DNA from: Scalesia atractyloides
Taxonomy: Eukaryota > Streptophyta > Magnoliopsida > Asterales > Asteraceae
Length of the DNA: 64,000 nucleotides
Assembly (NCBI GenBank): GCA_947069175.1
Contig: CAMTDV010000022.1
Coordinates: 36,085,476 to 36,149,475, forward strand
Direction: 5' to 3'
Both the position numbers and the translations under genes were made by a program. The notes below the pieces were generated by a model, which worked only from the letters and a program-made list of their open reading frames with translations, was not told the DNA's origin and searched no databases. Position 1 is the first letter of the stretch; the number at the start of each line of letters is the position of its first letter. This document shows positions 45,066 through 56,903 of this stretch, piece after piece.

Positions 45066-45476
45066 TGTTAGGTCCTAGAAGTGTGAGGCTGACGCATCAA
45101 ATATACAAAACGGACTATGGTAGCCAACTGGGATTAACTGGGTTAGTTTGTATCAGGTTGGACCTTTATAGGTCATTTGGGCAAGCCATAGGCCATGTGG
45201 GCCAGGCAAGCCCATGAGGGGCATGCTCTTACCCTAGGTATATAAGCTAAGCTTATGTCATTTCTAGGGTTAGACTTTTGGGATTTCTCTAGAGAGCCTC
45301 CATCTTGTACCAGACGGTTTTGCTTGTTCATGTAATAGAATCGTGTGCATGGTGTTGAAAGTTGATTCGTGTTGTTCTTGCATCTTTTCGGTTTTCTTGA
45401 ATATTATCAAGTTTGGATTTCGCCATCCTTGGTGATTGTGTGATATCGTTGTTGGATCCGGATTTCAGGACTTACA
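45066..45476 (+). repeat. 5' LTR of Sirevirus E (411 bp)
   Basis: TGTTAGGTCCTAGAAG... to ...GGACTTACA. TATATAAG box at 45239-45246. It differs from the 3' LTR at a modest number of positions (a few percent by eye). Confidence 0.95.
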
Positions 45477-45478
45477 AT

Positions 45479-45491
45479 TGGTATCAGATCC
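45479..45491 (+). other. Primer binding site of Sirevirus E
   Basis: TGGTATCAGATCC, one base off the initiator Met tRNA complement, two bases after the LTR end. Confidence 0.9.
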
Positions 45492-45589
45492 TGTTGAACC
45501 TATTTTCCAAGCTCAGATCACACTGATTATGTTCGGGTTCTGCTGAAAAACAAGCATTTCGTATCAACATTCAAGGATTTCAGATCTTC

Positions 45590-46090
45590 TGTTTACATTT
45601 CGAACAGATTTCGGATCATTCTACTGCATTTTAGATAAATCCTTTGCATTTCGGATAGAATTCGGATCAGTTGTTTGAATTTTAGATACATTTCGGATTG
45701 ATCTTGGATTAATTTGTTGAATTTCGGATAAACATCTTAAATTCGGACAGATTTCGGATAAATCTTCAAGGATTTTGGATAATCTTCAAGGATTTCGGAT
45801 CATATTCTTCCATCTCGGATTGATTTCGGATTATACTGAATCACAGCCATATCGGATTGATTTCAGATCATACTGAATCTCGGATCATAGGTGTTCATCT
45901 CGGATTGCATTTCGGTTTAGATCTCGAATTTGGGAAGCATCTCGGATAAACAAGGAAGCATCTCGGATTGGAATAGTGCATCTAGGAAACCATCTCGGAT
46001 CATTGTTCCGAATCACCATCTCGGATTAGCATCTCGGATCACTGTTCCGAGATTCCATCTCGGATTGTTAATCCGAGTTACTGTTCTGAA
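45590..46090 (+). repeat. TCGGAT motif array in the Sirevirus E leader
   Basis: About 18 copies of TCGGAT by eye in 0.5 kb, mostly as TTTCGGAT in the first half and CATCTCGGAT in the second, with ATTGATTT-type spacers. Some copies are paired with TTCCGAGA or AATCCGAG in reverse (about 46020-46075). It lies between primer site and gag. Confidence 0.85.
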
Positions 46091-46383
46091 TTCGGTACTG
46101 TTCCGAATTGTACCCACAAAGGTGGAAGCTAACCAGTTGACATAACCGGAGTTAAACGTTTTTGTTTGCAGAACTTGATCCATAGACAATATTGAAAAAC
46201 CGGTTGCACGGTTAGGCTCGTGTGCTTTTTAGGACAAAAAAGAGGCACGAAAATTCCGTAAAAGGTCTTTGACATTATATATCATTGGAATCGTATCGTC
46301 GAGACGAGTCTAACGGTACATTTTGGTAAAAACAGTTTTTGGACATTTTTTTCGTTTTACCGGTACGGTTCGTTTATCCGAAG

Positions 46384-48250
46384 ATGTTTACAGACCAAGC
46401 TCAGCACTCGAACATAGTGTTCAGCCCAGCACAAAATCAAAACCCGAACTTGCTGGATCAAGTGAAGGAAAAGCTGAAAGAGCTTACTGAAAACTACTAT
46501 GTTGATCAGGTTGCTAACTATGTGATGTGTTTGCTTGAACGTGGAGGCGAAAAGAGGAAGTAAGACATGAGATGAATAGTTTTTTGGGTGATGACAAAGA
46601 CTTTTTGTATCTTGGTTGTGGGATCACTTACAATAAAACCAAGATCTCCAAGATCTATACGCTAAATCAACAGAGTCTAATCCTGAAGAAGTGTCTAAAT
46701 AGAAACCACAAGCCCAGCAAGTAGCAATCAACAGCCCAGCACTCCAAACTCTAACTCAAGCCCAAACTCACGCTGACAAACCAAGACATTGACACAGTCA
46801 ACAACCTTTTGTACACTGAACCCTGCAGGAATAGGTTTGCTCAACTCATGGCACTTAATTCCAAAATGGCTGATGATTACAACAATGCAATGGCTAAGTG
46901 CATCAGCCTTCGAGAAAGTAACAAGTTACTCAAAGAAAAGGTTGAAGGACAAAAGAAAGACATAGCTCAGCTCCATCTGGACGTAAATCATCAGAAATAT
47001 TGGGTCCATGATTACAAGACCAAATTACAGTCTCAAACCATGGAATGCGAGTTGGTAAGAGTTGAGCTGGGACTTCTTACTAGAAAATATCAACAAAACA
47101 AAGTTAATATAAAGAAGTTTGATACATCCAGGAAGCTCGTTCAAGACGTGTGCAATGTGCAGCTGGCATATAAGGAGAACAAAGGGAAGGGTTTGGGATT
47201 CAACCAGGTTTCCCCACCGTATAATCACAACTACACAACAATGCTTGAAACCGACGAAGAGATTGAGAAAGCACAGCATATGGTGTACGGCAAACCCAGT
47301 GATTATACGTCAGACACACGGGAACCATCTGGTGTTGTTGACTCTTCCAATGATTCAGTTGGAGTGTCTGGTCCTTCATCAGATAAAACAGGACTCTCCG
47401 ACTTTATCAAAGCTGATGAAGAGAGAGCTGACGTGAACAAGGCTCCAAGTGCGCAAACTCAACAATCCGAACCCTCTGCTTCTGATGAAAAGGTTTAGAG
47501 CAAGCTAAAAGAGCTAAAACGAGCAAATCTGAGACGAAGAAAGCAGAAGTCCAAACATCAAGGATAGTCACGCTCTCTAAAATCATCAGTGGGCAGCAAT
47601 AGCCCTCAAAAGGCTAGTGTTGTGAAAATGTTTTTGTTAAGCCGGTCTTTAATGGCAAATGTGAAAAATATGCTTTTGACCGTGCTAGCAAAGCTTTTGG
47701 AAAGGTTGGGGAGATTTTTGAAGAAGACTTGCAGTCTAAACAAAACAAGAAAAATCAAAAGAAATCTCCACAACAGAAGAAGGCCCTTGCAAACGACAAG
47801 TACAAACATCCAAATTCATCTTCGTCTGCAAGAAGCGTGCAAGGAAATCAAACACAGAAGGGATCAATTCATCCTTCAGGGCCTAGAAGAGCAAATCAAG
47901 CTGATCAGAATGCTTTATATGTGAAGAGACAAACGTGCTTCAATTGCGGCATTCCTGGTCAAATTGCTCGGAACTGCACACATAGTCCCTATGTACCCTA
48001 CTATGCTCAAAATCAGAAGGTTACACCTGAGGATAACAATCATTCGAAGCTGATGAAGGTGTCATAAGCTAAGGCAATGAGGAATGTGAATCCCAAGGTT
48101 AAACCATCTGATGGGGATTGGAATGTTGCCAAAAACAAACGCAAGGCTGTTTAGAAACAAAAATCTGTTTCTAGAACAACTAAACCTGAAACATCTAAAG
48201 TTGCTCATTCAAAGGCAACAACCGCGTTTGTTAGAATGAAACATTTGGAA
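46384..48250 (+). pseudogene. Sirevirus E gag
   Basis: The ATG at 46384 (MFTDQAQHSNIVFSP) leads a frame that stops at 46561. The main part (46809-47498) reads as a long coiled coil (residues about 15-110: WVHDYKTKLQSQTMECEL, LTRKYQQNKVNIKKFD), then a conserved GKGLGFNQVSPPYNHNY block and a Ser/Asp-rich tail. A Lys-rich stretch and a zinc knuckle CFNCGIPGQIARNC (about 47939-47980) follow; the knuckle His is Gln. It has stops and frameshifts throughout. It differs in sequence from the gag of A, C and D, so this is a separate Sirevirus family. Confidence 0.8.
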
Positions 48251-48545
48251 ACCCAAATCCAAAGCGGCAACAACATCACCAATCCTTGAAACAAAAGGGC
48301 ACTTGTGTCTGAAAGAAGTGTCTTATTTTGATGCTTCGGGGAAACCCAGACCACGATGGCCTGGGTCCAACTGTCTTACTAATCTTTTTATTTTTCAGGA
48401 ACATCCAAGGAGGAGTTGTTGATAATCTCTGGAATGTTGATAGCGGTTGTTCCAGGGACATATCGGATAACATCTCACTGTTGCAAAAAGTTCAAATTTT
48501 TATTATGAGTGCAATGTTTCCTTTGGAGGAGATGAGTTAAGAAAA
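48251..48545 (+). pseudogene. Sirevirus E protease start
   Basis: After a segment typical of the gag-protease linker, the frame at about 48397-48530 reads NIQGGVVDNLWNVDSGCSRDI. DSG is the aspartic protease motif of copia elements (WxxDSGCSRHMTG). The frame ends shortly after, and the remainder of pol is missing. Confidence 0.75.
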
Positions 48546-50299
48546 TATCAGCGAAAAGGTACAAATTTAAATTTCATGCTTTAATTATCAAATTGATTAG
48601 TCTTTAATCTAATGACGAAACGGCTAAGCAAAAACAACAAAAATATTTTCCTTTCCTTTCGGTTAAAACTTTGTACATATGTTTTCTTTATTAGGTAAAT
48701 TTGTGCATAAAGTATGATGCACAAATTGAGGGGGGAAGAGGCAATATATGTATGTATTCATTGTTTGAGGGGAGAAAATCAGAAAAATACAAAAACATTT
48801 GAAAAAATGAAAAATCCAAAAGGTCTTTTTGCATCAAATGGGAAATGAAATGAATATTCGTGATGAAGGGCGTGACTAACACATATAAGGTGTCATAGTT
48901 GAAAAGACTAGGATATAATTTGATATGTCTTAGGCTAAACGCTCAAAGTCATATAAACGTAACGAACTATGTATCTTGTGGGTAACATACCATCGGTATA
49001 TGATTTCTTGGTCTTAAATCCAGCGGTGATAGATAGCCAACGTGTGAAGTTTCGGGTCTTTATGCTGTTGAGTCATCCGGGGATATCTTGGCTGCCCTTC
49101 TGTTGCATCCAGATTATATGCAGAGTGCCTAGGATATCTTTAAAAGAGCCAAAATATAAGGGCCAAAATCCAAAAAGAAAGGAAATCTCATCACCAGAAA
49201 ATTCCATGTGCTTGAAAAGTCAAACATACCATATAAGGTATTTGCCTATCCCTCGTCATATATTATTGGTCACTCTGCTGTACGAAAGTACTGACCTGTT
49301 CACCAATAGTCTGACGTTGTAAAAATAAAGGATGATCTCAGTATACTCACCTGCTATGATGAATCATTGTGCTTACCTTGATCGCGGGGGATGTCATGGT
49401 TTGGGACGCACGGGTATTATAGTATAATACTACCTTAAGCATATCACGAAGTTGAAAAATGAAAGTTGAGCGTTAAAGTTTAAGTGGACAAACATATTGG
49501 CAATCACTTAGACCAGCTTGAATAACTTCGCACTAAAAATGTTCCTTGGTCCGCTAGTAAACGATTTTGATCCCGTTGCAATTGTATAGTTGTAACTACT
49601 GAGTAAGTTTCTTCGTTTATTTGTGTTTCTATTTATATTCTTATATTCTGAATTAAAAATAGAAAATTCAAAAATCCAAAAATAGAGTGCTTTATTTTTT
49701 TTATTAAAAATTATTAACCGTTCTTGAAGATTTGACTAATCATCAAAAGATGAAATTTGAATTTTGATTCGAGTACAAGTACTTGGATGTACCAAGTGTT
49801 CATGTGGTACTCTCCCTGTTGCATAAGAATGTTTACTTATAAATTTCTGAGCATTGTGCAGATCTTCATTTAGATCAAGAAAAAGAGGTTGCTGAAATTG
49901 AAATACTGTTAGTTACCGACAAAGCATGAAGCATCACAACAGCAAAGTGTACTTGAGTCAGAAGAACCAGATGCCAATCATCGTCTGACAGTGATAGTAC
50001 ATATGGAGAAGTACCTGTGAACCTGCTTGCTTGAAAGAGAAAGATTGAAGAAGAAGAAGAAAAAAGCTACTGAGATTCCTCCTCTCGCATTCTTTTTGAC
50101 AAAGATGTTTCAAGCAAAGCTGATCAAGATCCTGATATGAAGCTAACCACAAGAGCAGAAGAAAGAGACCCAGTGCTGAGAGTTCGTTGAAGTGTGAGGC
50201 CCAAGAGACCCACGGCACAGTGACAACCATAGATTCTGTTGATGACATTACTGAATTTATGCTATGAAGACAATTTGATGCATCAGTCTAGGGGGAGAT
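48546..50299 (+). other. Sirevirus E 3' noncoding region
   Basis: No pol. Two purine tracts (GAGGGGGGAAGAGG near 48730 and GAGGGGAGAAAATC near 48767). Patches match 21478-22440 of Sirevirus A, for example TGGACAAACATATTGGCA at 49485. Short Lys/Glu-rich frames near 50040-50190 may be env-like remnants. The polypurine tract TAGGGGGAGAT ends at 50299. Confidence 0.6.
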
Positions 50300-50710
50300 T
50301 GTTAGGTCCTAGAAGGTGAGACTGGCGCATCAAATATACGCAACGGTCTATGGTAGTTAACCGGGATTAAGTGGGTTAGTTTGTATTAGGTTTGGACCTT
50401 TATAGGTCATTTGGGGATGCCATAGGCCATGTGGGCCAGGCAAGCCCATGAGGGGCATGCTCTTACCCTAGGTATATAAGCTAAGCTTATGTCATTTCTA
50501 GGGTTAGACTTTTGGGATTTATCTAGAGAGCCTCCATCTTGTACCAAACGGTTTTTCTTGTTCAAGTAATAGAATCGTGTGCAAGGTGTTAAAAGTTGAT
50601 TCGTGTTGTTCTTCCATCTTTTCGGTTTTCTTGAAGATTATCAAGTTTGGATTCTGCCATCCTTGTTGATTGTGTGATATCTTTATTGGATCCGGATTTC
50701 GGGACTTACA
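50300..50710 (+). repeat. 3' LTR of Sirevirus E (411 bp)
   Basis: TGTTAGGTCCTAGAAG to GGGACTTACA, TATATAAG at 50473-50480. The target duplication GTTGT follows. Confidence 0.95.
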
Positions 50711-51500
50711 GTTGTCCACCTCATTTAGTGAAACTTTAGGGAGAACAAAAGTGATATTACAAGAAATGAGGATTGCATATGGTATTTAGTAAGCTATGGC
50801 GTTTGCTTTTGGTGTAGTCAATGGAAGGGCCTAAGGTTGTTTATATAAGATGTTTTTGGCATGTAGTTTGGGCGGGAATTTTCTATAAGTTACTGTTTGT
50901 TCAGTAATAAAGATGGTACGTCCCATCATTAAGTTACTGTATATTTAGCTTTAGCTGTTAAATCTGTAACTTGTAATCCTATCCACTGATCAGAAACCAC
51001 TGATGCAAACCACTGCTAACACACCAACAGATAAAGATAACAACTAATGTTATACTCAGTAGTGGTTGTCAGTAGTGGTTGCGAGTAATATAGAGTGCAG
51101 AGATAGAGAACTAGAGTTCATGACACAGATAAAGGACATACATCGAGAGGTTCAATGCTCGATGGAGTTGAAGTTAAAGTTTCTTGAATATTTCTAGTAG
51201 AGTTTAAATGTATGAGTAGTTTTCTTTTCCATATGTAATTGTTAGTATTTTAATACTTATTTTTATGAGTTTAAAGATTTATTGTATCAAAACCACAGTA
51301 GTTCTATAGCAAAACCATAGACTCACTAACCACTGATGTTATGCTCAGCAGTGGTTGTCCAGCAGTGGTTGGCTACCACCAAAAGTGTTTGCCTAACATC
51401 TGATATTATTACTCCATCCGAGGTTAGCAACATCATCAGTGTTTATCTAACAGCTGATGTTATTACTCTATCAGAGGTTAGCAAACTCATCAGAGGTTCT
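50711..51500 (+). repeat. Repeat A, right part
   Basis: Continues repeat A after the Sirevirus E insertion. It matches 52789-53270 except for an extra stretch of about 265 bp (51030-51295) absent from B. Its end holds the module TTATGCTCAGCAGTGGTTG...CTACCACCAA...GTGTTTGCCTAACATC (about 51337-51400), which recurs at 43632, 51819 and 53140. Confidence 0.7.
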
Positions 51501-52074
51501 ATCCGATGCTGGCTCATCAGTAGTTTGACTTTATTTCATCATCTATTATGACTATCTTTTATTTAATAATTTTCAAGGTATTTGACACTTTATAATTTAC
51601 AATGAATAATGGAAAACCAAAGTATCTTAATCATGTTAGTGGTTCTTAAACTCGCTAAATGTTAGTGGTTTGCCGTCTCATAAGCTTCGTTTAAAAATTG
51701 GATGCCCAATAATATTGTACGGAACATTGATCCATCACATGGCTTGTGTAATAGCACGCGGTGGAGTAATAACATTGTTATGCTCACTTAATAGTGACCT
51801 AAGAATGGTGTCCACTTCAGCAGTGGTTGGCTACCACCAACAGTGTTTGCATAACATCCGATGTTACTACTCCATCAGAGGTTAGCAACATCATCAGTGT
51901 TTGTCTAACATCATTAGTGTTTGCCTAACATCTGATGTTATTCTCTTGCACCTTGTTTTATACATTTCAGAAATTATTTGGAGTTGATAATAATACGTGA
52001 TTAAAGAAATTTTATTATAGTTTTGGTGTTTGGCGTTTGTGGCATTTTGGCATTTTATAAGCAATTAGAGAAAT
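51501..52074 (+). other. Mosaic of short repeat modules
   Basis: No gene seen. 51770-51815 repeats the sequence around the Sirevirus E target site (ACATTGTTATGCTCACTTAATAGTGACC). 51819-51960 repeats the AGCAGTGGTTGGCTACCACC / GTTTGCCTAACATC module. This suggests local duplication and shuffling of one parental repeat. Confidence 0.55.
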
Positions 52075-53270
52075 AATGTATTTTATTTGCTGAAAATTAG
52101 ATAACAAACCAGAGAAAATGACACCAAAAAAGATACAGAGAAGAAAAAAATAAAAAATGCTAATCCAATTTCTCATCCAAATCTTCACTGCCACAGTCTC
52201 TTATTCTTTAAGTTTTTGTTCCCTATACCTTTGAATTCCTTAGATAGGTGCCGATTTCCTACACAGCTGAAACGCCCTGCTCTAGACGAAGCTGATCAAT
52301 CAACACAAAATATGGCGTTTTAGGTTTTGGTTCCATCTTTTCTTGTTTTGATTGGTGAAGTGGTTTTGTGGATGGTGGAGACATAGATCGATGCCGTTTT
52401 TGTGGACGCTATTCTTCTGGGTGTGATTTTGAGTGGCTTTTTCGCTTTGACGATATTTGGCCATCATCATCATGCTTATCCCACTCTCCATCATTTCAAA
52501 TGGAGTCTAAAATAGTGTTTACACTGGCATAGGTCTCTCCTTATCATCCAAGCCTTCCTCAAGAACAAAGCAGACAAAATGACATATCACAATCACCAGT
52601 CTGTTTGTCTTCAGGATTTGTCCATCTCATTCAGCAAAATCTTTTACAACACATAGCTTAGAGGTTTGCCATCTGTTACTTTGAACTTTTTGGCGTTTTA
52701 ATTTGAACAAGGTGAGGTTTATCTCAATAAAATTCTGCTAAACGAGATGGAGAACATTGTTATGCTCACTTAATAATGACCTAAGAATGTTGTCCACCTC
52801 ATTCAGAGAAACTTTATGGAGAACAAAACTGTTGTTATAAGAAACGAGGTATGCCATTAGGTATTTAGTAAACTATGTCGTTTGCTTTTGGTGTAATCAA
52901 TGGAAGGGCCTGAGGTTGTTTATATAAAATGTTTTTGTGGCGCAGTTTGGGCGGGAATTATCTATAAGTTACTGTTCATTCAGTAATAAGATGGCACGTC
53001 CGATCATTAAGTTACTGTTTGTTCAGCTTTATCTATTAATCTACAACTTGTAATCCTATCCACTAATCAGAAACCACTGATGAAAAACCACTGCTAACAC
53101 ACCAACAGTAGTTGTATAGCAAAACCACTGATATTATACTTAGCAGTGGTTGGCTACCACAACAGTGTTTGCCTAACATCCGATGTTATTACTCCATTAG
53201 AGGTTAGCAACATCATCAGTGTTTGTCTAACATCATCAGTGTTTGCCTAACATCTGATGTTATTCCTTCC
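52075..53270 (+). repeat. Repeat B (unoccupied copy)
   Basis: Second copy of repeat A, without Sirevirus E and without the 265-bp extra part. The intact target GTTGT is at 52789-52793. It ends in the AACCACTGATG/CAGTGGTTGG motif region. No clear coding capacity on either strand; short minus-strand frames (about 52494-52300) are similar in both copies but broken. Confidence 0.8.
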
Positions 53271-53412
53271 AAACTACCACTGATGCAAACCACTAATGAT
53301 AAGTGCCAACATATCATGAATAAGAAAACTAACTAAAGTACTATACAATATATCATGAGACGACTGACAAACTAACGATAAACGAGTATCCTATTGTGAA
53401 TCGCCACTCCTG

Positions 53413-53416
<4 letters not shown>

Positions 53417-53484
<68 letters not shown>
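53417..53484 (+). repeat. (AT)n microsatellite, 68 bp
   Basis: Uninterrupted AT repeat directly before the MITE pair. Confidence 0.95.
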
Positions 53485-53488
<4 letters not shown>

Positions 53489-53945
53489 TGAGATTCGTTG
53501 GGGAATACTAAAAAAGTGGGAAACCGAGGAACACTCTTAAAAATTAACTTAACATGTTAAAAACAATTTTTTTTTTAAATTTTCGACGCTTTTCCTTATA
53601 GATAATGTAGAAGCATTTTTAATAAAAAATTAAAAACTAAAAATATAAAAAAGGCTTAAATTTTTATTTTTTTACAAAAATGATTTTTATTGGAATAGTT
53701 TCTACCCATTTATATATGGAAAAGGGCGCCGAAAAAATCTAAAAAATTGATTTTTAACAAGTTAAGTTAAATTTATAAGATTTATTTTTTTAACTGTTTT
53801 TTTAGTTTTTTTAATAAAAATGTATTTACATCTATTTATAAGGAAAAGAGTCAAACAAATTTAGAAAAAAAGGGATTTCTTACATGTTAAGTGGAATTCT
53901 TAAAAGTGCTCGGTTTCCCACTTTTTTAGTGTTCCTCGGTTCCAG
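53485..53945 (+). mobile_element. Foldback MITE 1
   Basis: Left end GGGGAATACTAAAAAAGTGGG...AACTTAACATGTTAAAA pairs with right end TTACATGTTAAGTGGAATT...CCCACTTTTTTAGTGTTCC. The inside is very AT-rich and near-palindromic, with GCGCTTTTCC/GGAAAAG-type segments on both sides. No coding. It sits at the edge of the AT microsatellite, a usual TA-type target. Confidence 0.75.
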
Positions 53946-53949
53946 GGAA

Positions 53950-54484
53950 GGGTTCATCGGGGAACACTAAAAAATTGGGGAATGTTCATTGGGGAACACT
54001 AAAAAAGTGGGGTACCAGGGAATACTTTTAAAAAATTTACTTAACATGTTAAAAATATTTTTTTAAAAACAATTTCGGCGCTTTTCCATATAAATACTTA
54101 TAGAATCATTTTTAATAAAAATCAAAAACTAAAAAATATAAAAAAAAAAGGTTAAAAATATTTAAATTTTTTTTTACAAAAATGATTGCTTTATTGGAAT
54201 AGTTTCTACCCATTTTTATAAGGAAAAGCGCTCAAAATAAATTAAAAAAATTTATTGTTTTAACATGTTAAGTAATTGTATAAGATGTATTTTTTTTAAT
54301 TGTTTATAAACATTTTTTATATTTTTTGGTTTTTTATTTTTTATTTAAAACGTGTATACATGTATTTATAAGGAAAAGCATCCAAAAAAATTTAGAAAAA
54401 GTTTATTTTTAATATGTTAAGTTGAATTTTTAAGAATATTCCCTGATTCTCCACTTTTTAGTGTTACCCAATGAACCTTCACTT
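53950..54484 (+). mobile_element. Foldback MITE 2
   Basis: Same family as MITE 1: left end TTCATTGGGGAACACTAAAA (its first 32 bp present twice, 53950-53981 and 53982-54013), right end CCACTTTTTAGTGTTACCCA. The two lie head to tail with almost no spacer. Confidence 0.75.
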
Positions 54485-55050
54485 ATATATATGGTATATA
54501 TATATATGCACACACACTGTTACCGACAAAAACTTAAAAATATATTATCTATAAAGATTCTATAAATTTATATATTTTCTCAATTATTAAATTTCCGAAA
54601 TGAAACATGAAAATAACTAAGTACATGTATAAAAATACTTATAAATACTTAAATACACAAAGTATAGTGTATATACACAAGAACTACATATATACATATG
54701 TATACTAGTACAAAGTTAAAAATAATAATTTTATCAAATATATCTAATAAAGATATACTAATATATATTTTGGAAACAAATATATATTTAAGGACGATGA
54801 TACATATATACAAAAGGATTAATGTATATAACCAACAAATACATGTATATATATATATATGTGTTTATATATGGATTGTGACCTCAAACACTCATGCGAG
54901 ACACGAAACTATATGAAGGGCTAAGTCGACAATATATATATATATGGAAAATATAATAACAATAAACGAAAATAATCAACATATTAAATACAAACAAGGG
55001 TTCCAACAATCAAACAAATACAAGTCTAACTAACATTTAAGATCAGCGAC
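54485..55050 (+). other. AT-rich region without gene
   Basis: TATATA and TACATA microsatellite-like sequence; no frame worth reporting. Confidence 0.6.
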
Positions 55051-56903
55051 TTGTGATGTGTGGTCGAAAACCGGTGTTCGTTTATGCTTAAGGTTTGTTT
55101 TTACATAGCTTTTAATTTTAAATAGCCTACTTTTAATTGGAATTGTGTTTTGCATGTCCAATGGAGTTTAAGGAGCTAATCGAGATCCGTACGGAGCGCT
55201 AGGACGAAAAACAGGTTACCCGGGATCGAGGAATGGACAAAACAGAAAGTGAAAGATGCAAGTGTCGTCGCTGATGCCCTCCTCGGTCATCGGTGACGCC
55301 CCCCAGATATCCCCGTCGGCAGTAGAGTAGGCCGTTAGAGAAAACAGCTATAACCAAGGACCAGTAACTTTTGTGTAGAGTTTTGTATATTTTCATTATT
55401 TGTTTGTTATTGTTTTTGTTAGTAGTGTTTCGTTTCGTATTAATCTCTTTGAGGTGTGAAGTTCTGGACATCACAAATGGGTCATGAAGATGCAAAGTAT
55501 GTCTTAGACTTTTTGTGTGTATTGAGGACAATACACGACTTTTCGGGGGTAGTAAGAATCATTAAACGATTACTTGTTAAAAAAACTAAAAATTTTTGAA
55601 AAATAAAAAATAGGAAAAGAAGGGGCGTCGCCGACGGTACTTGTAGGGGGTCGGCGGGTGTAAAACTATGTAGACAGTTAATTAAGCCGTCGGAAGGTTT
55701 TGGGCATTTTCAAGGGGCGTTGGCGACGCGTCTGGGGACTCGTCGCCGACGGTATGTCAATTACCAACCGACGTTGGTTTGCTTTTTTACCATTATTACA
55801 AACCCAAGCCACTTTTTACCTACTTAAACCCAACCCGAGCTCAATTTTAACCACATATTTGACCCGAGACCTAACCCATCTGATCCATACTTTATCCAAA
55901 CCCAAGAATCTCTGCATCTACAACATCCAAATCCACTAATCACTTCATTTTCTTCATCAAAAACCTCAAGAACCCTAAACCTTTATTCCTTAATAACTTC
56001 TTCAATTTCCCTCATTGAGCCTATTTTGTGTAGTTTTACAAGAGGAACAAAACCCCTATCATAGTTTCCATCAATTCTTGCTCGTTTTCAAGATTTCTAA
56101 GCTTCAATTTTCAAGATTTTAGCAAGGGTGTTCTTCAAGTTTTGATTTACATCTTTTCTTAGTTCTTCTTAGTCTACAACATCAAAGGTATGAACTTTAC
56201 TTGAATTTGAGAATGATTATCATATGGTTTGTTAATGTCTTCCGAAATTTAGAACTTTTTGTTTAAGAGTAGGTTGCTCATGATAATGTATGATGTTTTT
56301 GCTTGAATTTGCGGGTAAACACTTGATTTTGGTGGATAAGTATGGTGATGTGATTACACTCATTTGTTTTCATGATTGAACATGAACATGACGTTGAACC
56401 TTGTTGAAGTCTTATGAACTTAGGATTAAACATGAAAAATTAATCTTTAGATGATAAAGTTTGCTACTTTGGAAGTTTAAATCGGCTAGTTTACATCTAA
56501 TGAATAGTTGTGGTTCAACATTGCATGTTATGTTCAAAGTTTGATTTGAATTGAGGTTTTGAGTGATATTGATTGTTTTTTTGTTTTGCATTGTTGCTTG
56601 TAGACATGCAAGTAGGAAAATAAGAAAACTTTCGGGTCAAGGCTCATCTTCGGGCTCCGGTTCGTCTTCGGGGCTATTTCTAAGAAAGTAGTGTGGAAGA
56701 AAATGACGTAAGATTGTACAAGCAAGATTAGGTTTGGGAAAGATCAAAGACAGTAGTATTGGTAACACATGAAATGAAAACAAGAAGAGACCACTTTCAA
56801 GCTTTAACGACAAACACCTTAAGTGAAATTGTGGAAACGAAGATGATGAATGGTGTATCTAATACCATTCCGGAGAGGGTTGTACCAGAAAGGACGATGA
56901 ACG
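55051..56903 (+). other. Athila/Tat-like leftovers with GC-rich islands
   Basis: Contains an ATTGAGGACAATAC...TTTCGGGGG stretch (about 55520-55550), similar to the tract at 60839. GTCGCCGACG-type islands lie near 55270, 55625 and 55725. An untranslated-leader-like sequence (AACCCTAAACC, pyrimidine-rich, 55880-56190) ends in a possible donor AAAG|GTATG near 56187. Short Ser-rich codons (GSGSSS) lie near 56650. No frame of useful length. Assignment to an Athila/Tat leader is inference. Confidence 0.35.

Larger units (their letters stand above)
45066..50710 (+). mobile_element. Sirevirus E, 411-bp LTRs, most of pol deleted
   Basis: Both LTRs are 411 bp and the element is flanked by the 5-bp duplication GTTGT (45061-45065, 50711-50715). 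The related repeat B shows the same sequence uninterrupted at 52789-52793. It has primer site, motif-rich leader, gag, the protease start and a long noncoding 3' region with polypurine tracts. Integrase, RT and RNase H are absent, so it could only have moved with help. Confidence 0.95.

Noticed and set aside
55750..56200. Host gene promoter and 5' UTR
   Set aside because: The leader-like sequence is not followed by a coding exon, and it lies among retroelement leftovers.
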